From assembly GCA_947179485.1 (NCBI GenBank), contig OX359247.1, positions 36,804,801 to 36,868,800 on the forward strand: a stretch of DNA of 64,000 nucleotides, read 5' to 3'. The stretch comes from Allacma fusca. Taxonomy: Eukaryota > Arthropoda > Collembola > Symphypleona > Sminthuridae. Position numbers and translations under genes: made by a program. The stretch's first letter is position 1. Every line of letters begins with the position of its first letter. Under the pieces are notes generated by a model that was given only the letters and a program-made list of their open reading frames with translations, made no database searches and was not told the origin of the DNA. Positions 10,899 to 21,287 of the stretch are shown piece after piece.

Positions 10899-12228
10899 TT
10901 ATGCATATATGAGTAAGCTTTCTACTCTTGTGTTTTCAGGTAGACACATAATGTTGTCGTTAAGAAGCGTTTTCATCAAAGAAAAAGTGGTTTGGACATT
11001 TTTGAATGAGTTTGTGAACAATTTGTGCTTTAAAATCTCAACATCAGATAGATTGGCTACATCATATAACGCAGGATTAAAATGAGAACTTCCATTTGTT
11101 GAACGTAAACTAAACATCAAATACTTTGCTTTCGCTACAAAAATTTTCTTAGAGCTTATAACATCACTACTAATATTTTCCAGAATTTGAAAATGGTGTG
11201 AGTTGATAAAGGTAGGAAATTTTCGCATTTCAACAATTCCGTTGTTTACTTCATAAGACAATGCGTCGTATTGACTGAGTGTTTTAACGATAGTACTCGT
11301 ACTTTTTGCTTCAGTTGCAACAACGTCGATGCTCCTATCGTTGAATGGTTTTGATTGCAGTAAGTTTGTTGTAGGATACATGGTGAACATTAAATTCCTT
11401 CCTTGCGGATTTTGAACTTTCATTCTTGAAGGTATTGTCTGGATTAGTGACACGATGTCTTCTAAGCTTTTGAACTTGTCCGTTGAATTAAGAAGTAAAT
11501 CCCCTCTGATGTCGAAATCGACTTTGGAGGTGTTGTGAGATTGTAGGTTGGAGGCAATTCCAGATAGTGAACCCGAGCCCGAAAATACAGTCGATAGTTT
11601 ATGGTTAAAAATGGAAAGGTCTGCTTCCGCTTTTCTTTTCTCGCTTTCAGATGACATATCTTGGCGGTACTGTATATTCACCATGCCGCCTGTTGTGACT
11701 CCAGTTACGAAAGGTTACGAAGTTACGTATGAAGGCGTAGTTTCGGATGCGGTCTTTTAGTTTTGTAGAAAGCACAGGACAAATTAAATTAAGTCGCGTT
11801 GAATGTTGTTGAAAAATTACAACTGCATTTCCGGCAATTGTATCTGTTGAAATGTCTTCCATTGATATATAATTTCCAACCATCGAAGCTTCAACAATCC
11901 CCAAAAGGATATCAACTTGCATGTGCTCCACAAAATTAAATGATTTAAGTAAGTCAGTTGTGCTTGTCAAAACGCTGGCTCTGCACGTAGCCGAGTCGAT
12001 TTTGTGATGCGACACACAACGCTCCAACGTTTTGTTGTTCAGTATATTAATCGGTAAAAATTCACCAGTCGCACTATTGTACAGATCCACAATGTCTGCA
12101 TTTCTTCCTAATGCCTGGATTGTTAGTTCTGCCACTTGAGCTTTGGTTTGAGAGATCAAAACGTTATCACAAATTATTTGGATCAGACCTAACAAAAGGA
12201 ATTTAACACTATGCTTAAACATTTTCAA
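10899..12228 (-). pseudogene. Stonustoxin/neoverrucotoxin-like (SNTX family) secreted protein, frame broken
   Basis: Two minus-strand frames, 12228-11647 (193 codons) and 11684-10899 (261 codons), together cover the N-terminal core of the SNTX family, whose MACPF/CDC-like fold forms pores in fish venoms. Invertebrate relatives are of unknown function. Frame 1 starts with a hydrophobic signal-peptide-like segment (residues 1 to about 30), then the family's ALGR... opening and the strand that carries the LLGIVEAS-type motif. Frame 2 contains the block around residues 55-110 with a GDLLLN motif and a MYP motif that match the family's middle region. The fish C-terminal domains are absent. The frames overlap in a stretch (11690-11740) with near-repeats of cgtaac, so a small duplication or indel probably broke the gene; a 38-bp intron is the less likely alternative. 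Confidence 0.65.
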
Positions 12229-12239
12229 CGTTTCTTGTT

Positions 12240-13040
12240 TACAATTATTATAGTTGGTTGTACTAACTGTTAGGAGACAAAATGTAAACTAAAATCAAAT
12301 CGTAATTGAGCTTAAATGTAGTCAATATTTTGCTGGACAAAAACAGTTTTTGAAATTATAATTAATATTTCCTTTAAGTAATGTGTCTGCCAAACAGGAG
12401 GGACGAAACTATTAACATGAAAGTTTTGAAATAGTAATTGGTAAAATGAAAAAAGACGACCACGTAAATAAAGTACGAGCTTAAAGTAAATGTTTCAAAA
12501 TAGCGCACAAATGAAATCATTCATCAATGTACACCCAAGAGTTTCCGATTCTACGTATTGTTTTATGTTTATATTTTTAGAATCATGGAAGCATAGAAGT
12601 GTAGGGCATACACCTTTTTAGATTCATATAAAAATAGAAGTGAAGGGCACAAACCTGTCATTGTTGAACATTTAATCCCATAAAAATTATTGGAACGTAG
12701 AAATGCTGGAGTATTACAAAACTAAATTTATATTTCCTTGAAAAATAACTTGAATAATTATATGGAACGAATGATTTATTTTAGTGACTCCTACAAGGGT
12801 TTTACTAGGTAAACCTTAAAACGGATATGATTGTATACTAACATAATATGAACGTATTTGTAAAGGTTTATTCCATGTATTGTTTTAAATACACGTAGGT
12901 AATTTTTCTTAGAATTGGGGTTTGAGGCCTAAAATAAGTTTGAAGTTTCAAAAAAACAGCAAATATAGTAAGAAATAGTTTCTTCGACTACACTTCTTTT
13001 TGATCCATGCAGTGATATATAAAGCACTAAGGTAGTTTCA
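12240..13040. other. No gene recognised
   Basis: AT-rich sequence upstream of the stonustoxin-like gene. It contains no long frame, repeat or RNA gene that I can identify. Part of it could hold the promoter of that gene. Confidence 0.4.
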
Positions 13041-13457
13041 TTTAGTGCATTTGGTCGACGAAGGATTCCTTGCACAAAACGATGATTTTGTTTTACCAGT
13101 TCGTAATTATTGTGATTGCAGCGAGAGTCGCTGCTGGTTTAGGGAGTTGGGAAAAGTTTCAAGATCGGCACATTGTGGTTCCGAGGTATCCAGGCCGGTA
13201 GTATTTTCTGACAGGAATTTGGGGCGAAGTCTTAATAAAAATTTGGCGGAAAAAGTGGTTTTTCATTACTCGAGAGAAGCAAACGTTTCTATTTGAAACC
13301 ACTGGTTTTGTATTGGTATCATATGTCGAGAAGAAAAAAAATGGTAAATTGCACATTTCCTTGACAAACATAGATTTTAAAGTAATAATTCAATGTCATA
13401 GCTTATTTGGTCATATGATTTTTATAGGAAGTTCATGGGCGAATAGGTTTCGGATTT

Positions 13458-13685
13458 ATGTACGAAAACTCAAAATCTTTCCGTGCTATTGAACTCGAAT
13501 GCGTGGATTGGAATTTGCAGATCTATGGAGTGAGGTTCTGCCAAGATTTCTGGGCGGATGTAACTGGAGGTTATACGGGTCCATATGGAGACATGAGTTG
13601 GTATCCAAGAAATTTGGAATTTGAATTTTGCAAGAAAGATAAATGGAGAAAACTTGACCAATTAAAATATTCTGATTTGTTGTAG
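13458..13685 (+). pseudogene. Short secreted-type fragment, faintly VMO-I-like
   Basis: An open frame of 75 codons includes NLQIYGVRFCQDFW and a GGYTGPYGDMSW stretch. This weakly resembles vitelline membrane outer layer protein I (motifs of the type N-G-I-R-x-x-C followed by W-G-x-W). A degenerate frame at about 13110-13200 may be the preceding part. No signal peptide or full repeat set is present, so it is a fragment at best. The assignment is tentative. Confidence 0.25.
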
Positions 13686-14039
13686 GTTTTGTAAATATGA
13701 GGTTTGCATTAAGATTATTTCACTATTTACATGTCACGTTAATAAAAACTTGGAGAAACTTTGACAATACAAAATATTCTGATTTTATATTGGACTACAC
13801 AGCGGCTGAATTCTGTCAACATAACAGCAAAACGTTCAGGAACTAAATTGAGAGTATTTGTTACAAACATTGAAGCATTGAAACAAACAACTAGTTCGAT
13901 TAAATTCATAAAATCAACAACAACGGAAGCAAAAACCTGACAATACATAACACGGTTCCTTTCCCATTAACTTAATCACATGTTGTTTGCTTCAATAGAC
14001 TTCATCCACAATATTCTTCTTCTTTCCTTCAGTTTCGTC

Positions 14040-14775
14040 CTTGACCTTTTCCTCCACTTTATCTTACATTTTCTTCTTCTTTCCTTCTATTTCGTCCTTG
14101 AGTTTTTTCTCCACTTCATCTTCCATTTTCTTCTTCTCTGATTCAGTTTCATCGCCCTCTACCTCCGAAAGTTTCTCTACAGTGATATTGTCTTCAAGTA
14201 ATCCTGATGTTACAAGTTCTTTCATGGCCGCAAGCTTGTTTTGAGCAGTGACATAATCTTGCAGACGATTGCAGTCTGCCCCAACGCTTGTTGATTTTTT
14301 TCATGTTTTGGAGCTGGTACTGGAATAGTTTCATACAAGGTTTCATATGCTGGAATCTTCATCAGTCCACAAGTACGGCAGTACTTAAATGATGCTGGTG
14401 TTGGAAACAATACAATCACAAATCAATTAATATACTTTTGAAAGGATAGCTACTTGTTTTCTTCATTGATGTCTGGTGCTGTTTCTCCATCTCATACTAT
14501 CAACAGACAATTTTTCATCACAAAGACGAAATGATGAGGTGTCTAAGCAGTCAGCATAAAATAAATATAAAAAAACAGAATTAAATACCATGAGTAATCC
14601 TTTTGCATCGCAGACAACTGCGCATTCCATCAACGCGACGTTTCCGGTCAAAAACAGGGAAGTCCTTAAGGCAGTTCGGGCATTTCTTTGGTTCAATCAC
14701 GTACAAATTACGCAGAAATACGCCGCAACCGGTGCAGTAGCCATCAATGAAACTGATTCCTGCATTTGCTGGCAT
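14040..14775 (-). pseudogene. Zinc-ribbon / charged coiled-coil protein, broken
   Basis: I do not recognise the family. Exon 1 (14775-14589) encodes a small zinc ribbon with three CxxC pairs (CTGC, CPNC and CLRC) and ends in a GT donor. A second exon starts at 14542 after a good acceptor but soon reaches a stop near 14463. A third (from about 14396) carries another CxxC (CRTC). After a frame change near 14290, in a run of A, it continues into a Lys/Glu-rich helix made of three imperfect repeats of about 57 bp (14000-14150). In the second repeat a GAA codon of repeat one appears as TAA. These breaks suggest a decayed gene. Confidence 0.4.
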
Positions 14776-15241
14776 CTTAATTTCAAAAAAAATATAGTAA
14801 ATATATCATTAAGTTTTTATGAGAATAAAATTATTTGTGAGTAAGTAATGTTTGAAGAAATTAAAAACTTACAAAAAACCGAGAGGCTGCCATGATAATT
14901 TCTTATCGAGACGGGTTGAAGGGAAAGCTGGAGCAACAATGCACTGGAATGAACTTGAAGAGCAGAAAGATGGAAGTAGTCTGGTCCCAACTGTATTAGT
15001 TAGCGTCGTAAAAAAGGTTAATGCAGAAAGAACTATTACAGCGAAACAGCTTGTGCCATGGAAACGTATGTGCACTAAGCCATTTAGAGTTACCGAAACA
15101 TTAAGATCGTCGTCTATTAGTTTCCGTATTTTGTATCGCATGAATTTATGTACAGATTGCAAAATTAAAAGTTACATAATTCTTACCTTCGTTATCTTTC
15201 CTGTCAAGAAAAGGAGGAGAACAAGTTATAATTATTCCTGA

Positions 15242-15925
15242 AAAACATTTAAATGACCCTTATTTGAACTAAATTAGGTTATGATTGCAAGCATGACTAC
15301 GCATCGTTGTAATGTAACATACACATTATTCACGTATTTATGCTAATGCACAACCAAATACCGTGGGAATTGTTACGTTACGTATTTGTTAGCCAGCTGT
15401 AGCGAAATACCATATTACAACCATATTGCTTAATACGTTCTTGTTGATGGCATACTACTAAAATTGAGTGTAAAATTTATTTCAAACAAATTGACATGCA
15501 TTTGTAGTTCACTTTAATCGCTACGTCGAATAAAAGTGGTACCAGTTGCTGGTGAGCTACATTTTAAATTAACTTGTGATATCTTGAGTTAAAGCAAGTA
15601 AAAAATTAATAACATAATGCCAAGAAAGAAAACCCAAAAATAATAATACAGCGCGGATTACAAGTCTCATGTGTTATTTATTCAACTGCTTTCTTTCTAT
15701 TCGTATTATCTATTATACAAAAATGCACTTAAGGTGTGTCGTACATGCGCAATTTAGTTGTCGAAACATTTATAATATAATCATTCCAGAATTCCCCTCA
15801 TTTTTGGATATTTCGTGCCGATAGTTCTAATACTCCTGTTAAAGTTTATGTGACAATGATCAACAAACTCAGTAATACAGTTTGTTGAGTTAATACAGTT
15901 TATTAAAGTAATACAGTATAGTTTA
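15242..15925. other. No gene recognised
   Basis: AT-rich sequence without a convincing frame, terminal repeats or RNA gene, immediately upstream of the Helitron fragment. A Helitron left end (5'-TC) could lie here but I cannot place it. Confidence 0.35.
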
Positions 15926-15929
15926 ATTT

Positions 15930-16880
15930 TTAGAACACTGCTTCTCGACACTGACACAGAAGTTGCTGAAGCTATACGAATAGCACCTGGACAAAATCAA
16001 ATACCACTTCCGCTTACGAGAGATGAACATGCTGAGATATTGTCTTTTCCAAAAAAATTTTTTGGTCAGCCTCGTCCGTTTATATCTGGATTCAAACCTA
16101 CATACACTGAAATATGCAAATCGGAAGCACGTAGATATGACCGAAGAGGTTGCACATCAATGCATATTCTGTATGCCTATAAAATGTTGCAAACTATTCA
16201 GATATACCAACCTATTACAACTAGCATTCGCAAAAAAACGCAAGGTAAAATTACAGCTCAAAATTTGAGGGACGACACTTTCGTTAACAACTTACTACAG
16301 CATGATGAACATTTTCGTTTTCTACAAAACATTCGTTCAACTCCTGCATACTGGGAGCGCGAAAAAAAAGACTGATAGCAATGATTCGCCAGAAAAAAAT
16401 CTTCCCACGTTTTTTTAAACTCTTTCGGCAGCTGAAAGCCAATGTATCAAGCTATTACAATCTCTTGTAAAAATATCAACTGGAAATATTGTAACTGCAG
16501 AAGATATTCAAAAAATGGACAGCGCCGAAAAGTACAAACTAATTCGAGAAGACCCAGCCACATGTAGCCAGTATTTTTAATACAAGTTCAAGGAATTTAT
16601 TAAAATTCTGCTAAAAATAAATCAAATTTTTCAGGGGTTTCATTTGGATGATTACTATTTCCGAATTAAAATGCAAAAACGTGATAGGTCGATTTTAAAC
16701 TTATCGAAAAAATTTACTTTACTAGATCAGAATTCATAAATTGTGTATTTTAACAGGCTCACCCCATGTACACGGAATGGTTTGGCTGCAAGGAGAGCTC
16801 CAAAATTTAATTCGGACAATCCAGAATCGTTTTGAGTGCAATCACTTCATCGATAAGTTCATTACAACGGCAAATAATGA
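15930..16880 (+). pseudogene. Helitron Rep/helicase N-terminal fragment, frameshifted
   Basis: The reading matches the Helitron_like_N domain of rolling-circle transposons. It includes a PGQNQIPLPLTRDE-type block, then a SFPKKFFGQPRP motif, a SEARRYDRR motif (about 16120-16150), a TPAYWEREKKD motif (about 16345), TLSAAES (about 16420), and the Rep metal-binding block GSPHVHGMVWLQ at 16756-16791 followed by FIDKFITT. Frame changes fall at about 16375 and 16415, and stops follow, so it is dead. The second Rep motif, the helicase and the 3' end are absent, because the sequence switches to the DUF229 gene at about 16880. Confidence 0.8.
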
Positions 16881-17214
16881 CAATTTCCTTTCATTTCTTG
16901 GGTTTCTTGTTGGCTTGACCACGCCCTCCATTCGTAAACCCAACTCCGTTCTTTAGCTTTATGTGGAACAATGATGACTATACGGGTAAATTAGCCGGAA
17001 TGGATAGTGCTATTAATAAGCTATTGCTGTCAGTAAATTCTTCGGAGCATTTGCTTCACAGAACTATGATAATTATGGTCAGTGACCATGGGCGACGCTT
17101 CGGAGATTTTGATCACCAAGGGAAGTTTCTCGAAAGATCTCTTCCAGGCCTATTCATTCGACTCCCAGAAGTGCTCCAGGAAAAATTCCCGAAATTCAAT
17201 TTTAGAAATAACAT

Positions 17215-19758
17215 CCCAGCTAGCACTGAACGTCATAATAATATCATTATTAATGCTTGAAATTCATAATCAGTTCATGTCTTTTTGATGCGGAGATTCT
17301 GTCTTCCTATGAGCATCATATCAATGAGCAATTTCTGACACGGTTCTGAAATAGTACATAAAATATTACAGATTCTGGGGTTCTTCATAATGCTTTCAGT
17401 ATGTAAGGTTCAGATTGAACTGCGCTCATAATCTTGTCATTTTCCGTAAAAATAATGAAACTAAATTTTGCGCAGGCTTACTGGGAGGGCGCGAGATCAG
17501 TACAGGAATAAACTGTTAACTAATTCTTAGTGGTCTCCCACACAATGCCAGATCCATATTAAAGTGTACATCATCATATCCTCTGCAAGCATAGCTGAAT
17601 TGCAAGTATACTTGATCATGCTTCATTGTGACTATCTGCGGAGCATACTTCGCGGCTCTATACTTCCAAATGTATCACATAGTGCTTCTGCAGAATATAC
17701 ATTGATCAGCTACACAATGCATATGCAAAATTGTAACGGTCTCACAATCAGCCTCATGAATGCTTTTCAACATGGCCACTTAATTCAACGCACGCTTTGG
17801 TTGTGTAGTACAGTACTAATTTTTGTCCTACCCTCATCACGGTATAATGGCTGAAAACAATAAGCTATTTGCTTTTACAGACGAAAACGAAAAGACCAAT
17901 TATTTATGGCCAATAATTTCATCATCGGAGTTGGAGAAATTACTAGCTGATAAGGTTTCAGAATTTTATTTTGCTTTCATTAAATAATATGCATTAGGAA
18001 ATAATATGTACATATATTACCATCTTCACGTGTGGTTGTTAAAGTTATCCTATACACTATTTTCTATTTCAGCTCAATGATAACCATCTGGATCCTCCTT
18101 CCCCAGTCATTCCATCCAATTCTGTTACCGTTTAGCAACAATCCCGAGAGGTAAAGTAAAATAATTTCGAATCAATACAGTATCATCTTATCAACTCCCA
18201 GCGGAGCGACCTATTATACTAGATGGCATCTGACAAGAGCAGTGTATGAAAATAATGTACACATTACTCTTTTAAGTTGACATTTAAGATGATAATTGTA
18301 CCTAAATTTTTTTTGTTGTGTTAATAATTGTTGTTGTAAATGATAGTTGTAATGGAGGGTCTTTGAACTGAATTGAGGAATCGAGAGTTCACTCTTAGTG
18401 GAAAGAGATTAATGAAAAGGTCAGCCAGTTAATATTATCTGTATAATAACATGCATGCTCAGGATTTAACATTCTTTCCTACGCAGGTTAAAAGAAATCG
18501 AAACTGCTGGTTCCGACAATGTTTGTTGTAAGATCAACCATAGGAAAGCAATTCCCCCAGAATCGGTTGGAATTGCACTGGGTAAAAATATTGTGATAAT
18601 CCACTATTAAATTAAATTACTTCGTCTTCCACGTTTAAATCATTCTGACCAATCTCTTTCCTGATCTCAGCTCATTTAAGGTATATATTTTCTAGCGGTT
18701 GTAGCAAAAGTCACGAATAAGTCTTCGTAGAAAATACGAGGACAAAGTCAACGAAGGGTACAATCCATACCTTGATCAACTTAAAGGACTCAAATCAACC
18801 CATCGGGCCATCCGCATTATCCTGCAAGCATTTAGGAACGACTACGACTCCAACGAGGACGGCGGATTACTTCCCCATTGGAGGTTTCTGTAAATAATAT
18901 TTTGGTAAAGTAACAATTGTATACAATTTACTTTTGTGCGTGTAATAGAATTCTGAGTAATGAACAAATTGAATACGTGGTTTTAGTAAGCTATCTTATT
19001 ATTGCCAGTGAGCATCTAAAAGTGCATTCATATATACCGTTGGAACGTATAATTACGTATACCACAGTCGAATATGCTCTCCAGTGTACATCTTAGAAAC
19101 ATGTCTAGCTATGAATTCAGGAGTTATGTTGCGGTACATTACATCATGCGTTTGGGAAGCACATGCGTGAAAGCGGAGACAGCGTGCATATAACTCGTCG
19201 AGGTATGCCTATATGCCGCAAATCTTGCCGTTTGGTATACATTCTCAGCACTCTTAGGGTTACACTTTTAGATCTACATCCAGAAACGTGTGGGCTATAT
19301 TAGTGGTGTGCCTTCATAGTTCCTAATTCACTTAAAAGCATTAATTTTTAAACTTGAAATAAATTATCTTAATTTGTCTATTTGTTTGACCAGATTGCGA
19401 ATAAATTGCAATGTCATCCTCATGCAACCTCAACAATTCAGTGCTCCCTGGTTTTCTAGACTAAATTTTAGACTGATAATTAATGAAGTGAAGTGAGTTA
19501 AACATATACAAGTGCATATAATGTATACATACTTACACCTTACACACTGAATATAAGCATTCAACACAATATTTTTATGTAAATTTTTCAATACAATTAA
19601 CAAAAAATGCATGTGTTTACTCATACGAATACATACATAATTATTAAATGAATTTGTTTCCTCACATAATTACTCTACCTGATAATCTGTCTTGAGTGTA
19701 ATTTCTTTTTATAATTTTAAATGAGGGTGTTTTGAACGTGCGATATTTTTTGTAGAAG
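17215..19758. mobile_element. 2.5 kb insert flanked by 29-bp direct repeats
   Basis: The DUF229 sequence at 17186-17214 is repeated exactly (29 bp) at 19759-19787, and the gene resumes there. This could be an unusually long target-site duplication or a rearrangement product. The left edge begins CCCAGCTAGCAC, which resembles the ends of EnSpm-type elements, but I find no matching right end. A broken multi-exon gene lies inside (17847-18894). The rest, including 18900-19750, has nothing that I recognise. Confidence 0.55.
17847..18894 (+). pseudogene. Unrecognised multi-exon gene within the insert, broken
   Basis: Exons are suggested by splice sites: 17847-about 17954 (starts MAENNKLFAFTDENEK), about 18073-18150 (Pro-rich, with an in-frame TAG), about 18487-18582 (LKEIETAGSDNVCCKINHRK) and about 18698-18894 (KYEDKVNEGYNPYLDQL... 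to a stop). The last exon changes frame near 18725. No domain is recognised. Its position inside an insert suggests a transposon gene, but a captured host gene is possible. Confidence 0.35.
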
Positions 19759-20769
19759 TTCCCGAAATTCAATTTTAGAAATAACATGAGATTTAATACG
19801 CGAATGCTAACCACGGGGTTCGATATTTATCAAACATTAAAGCATTTATTAGTTCTACAAAACATGAATGCTTCGGAAAGTGACGCCGGCTTCAAACCTG
19901 CTTTGAAAGACATGTCCAGTTTGTTAGTACCTATTAGTGGGGACAGGTCTTGTTTAGATGTTAATATTATGGAGGAAAATTGTGTCTGTAATACTACTGG
20001 TGATATTCAAGCTTGGGAAAACCCATACTTAAGGCAGAAGCTTATTAAATTCTCCTTTAGAATAACTGAAAGGGGATTATTACAGCCTCCAAATACGAAA
20101 ACGTTTGCAGGACGTACAACTCACCTTTAATGAGCTACGTCGGTTCTCGTATTTTAAGAAGCGATTCTAACTACTCTGAAGGTGTCCTGAAATTTTTGAC
20201 GAACGGGGAAATTATATTCGAAGTCCAACTTCGGGTTGTACATGTACATACGACATTTGATAAAATAGAACGAATATCAAATTTCATTAGAAGTACAGCC
20301 TATGGGAACACCAGCTGGTGTGTTAACAATGAATTAGATGAAGATCATATGTTCAAGGAACTTTGTACATGCATAAACGAGTAAAAACAATTGTATACAT
20401 ATGAATGTATACTTCTGTGTCCTGTGATGAGAATTTAATTGTTCCCGTGGTAGTGAAATCTAGTGGGACTGATTGCATAAGCCAACTATGTATCTCGAGA
20501 ATGGTCCGATGCCACCTGCTGGGAACATTCAAAAAATAAATGGAATTTCGCCCAAAACAAAACTTTTGTATTTTTAGGTTGACATTAGTCCCCAAGTAAA
20601 ATACGCTTGTCTATATGTGGGTACGTGTTTGCCAGGCCACACTCAAAAACTTCTTTCCCCATTTCAATGAAACGTTTTGTAGACGTTCGCAAATTGTACA
20701 ATCATGTGATTTCGACCTCTACTAACCCAAAATTAAAAATGTTTCATGGATGAACATTTAACATATCCT

Positions 20770-21250
20770 GTGAGGATTACTTTCACAAACAGACGTGGGC
20801 CCAAAGGTCATCAGCAATAGATATCTCTGTTCGCACTCTCTTTCTGCACAAATAGGCATGCATGAGTTTTCTTAGTATGCGGAGGATGTAGGGTAGCAAG
20901 CTTTTGCTGACGTGACGTAAGTACATATGTGTGCCAGTGATCTCCAGTATACAAAATGTTACTGCGTCCAAACGAAGGTTCATAATAAATGTTTCCATTT
21001 ATTTTAGAGCGTCCATTAGTTATAACGATACTGTACATAGACACAATGGTTATCAAATTAAATTCTGTGATAGTCCTATTGACGCTTGTACTTCAAGCGG
21101 AAATTCCAACTTACAAGCTTGTATTCCAGTGAAAGAGATTAACTTGTTCTGCAATAAAATGATTAGAAATTGCAAGTCACTTGGAAATCAAGAACACTGT
21201 TTCATTCTGAGAAAAGATTTCTGACAGCAAAGAGGTTGTTAGCAGGCAAA
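20770..21250 (+). repeat. Three-copy segment with a short conserved reading frame, copy 1
   Basis: The segment is repeated at 32410-32830 and 38370-38850. After a conserved acceptor-like tract (about 21005) it holds two overlapping frames. One starts at the ATG at 21044 and encodes a hydrophobic signal-like 28-residue peptide. The other runs to TGA at 21222-21224, is Cys-rich (CDSP...ACTSSG...C...C...C) and keeps its CDxP motif in all copies. I cannot decide which is translated. It lies just upstream of the signal exon of copy B. Confidence 0.45.
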
Positions 21251-21287
21251 GTTGGGAAATCGGCAAAACAAGCACATTTTGTTTAAA

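Larger units (their letters stand above)
16880..20384 (+). pseudogene. DUF229-family (sulfatase-fold) gene, copy 1, broken
   Basis: DUF229 proteins are secreted or membrane proteins with a sulfatase/alkaline-phosphatase-like fold and unknown substrate. The piece 16882-17214 holds the NFLSFLGF motif, the FFSFMWNNDD motif and the metal-site motif SDHGRRFGDFDHQGKFLERSLPG. The piece 19759-20384 holds FDIYQTLKHLL and the GDRSC...CVC motif and the C-terminal block ending CTCINE. Compared with copy 2 it lacks about 300 bp near 16940 (between the SIRKP and TPFFS blocks), carries a 2.5 kb insert at 17215-19758, and has a one-base insertion near 20070 that shifts the frame. It starts at a junction with a Helitron fragment, with the N-terminal half missing. 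Confidence 0.8.

Noticed and set aside
11690-11740. A 38-bp intron that would join the two stonustoxin-like frames
   Set aside because: GT and AG are present and would keep the frame, but the length is below typical arthropod introns and the tract shows near-repeats, so an indel is more likely.
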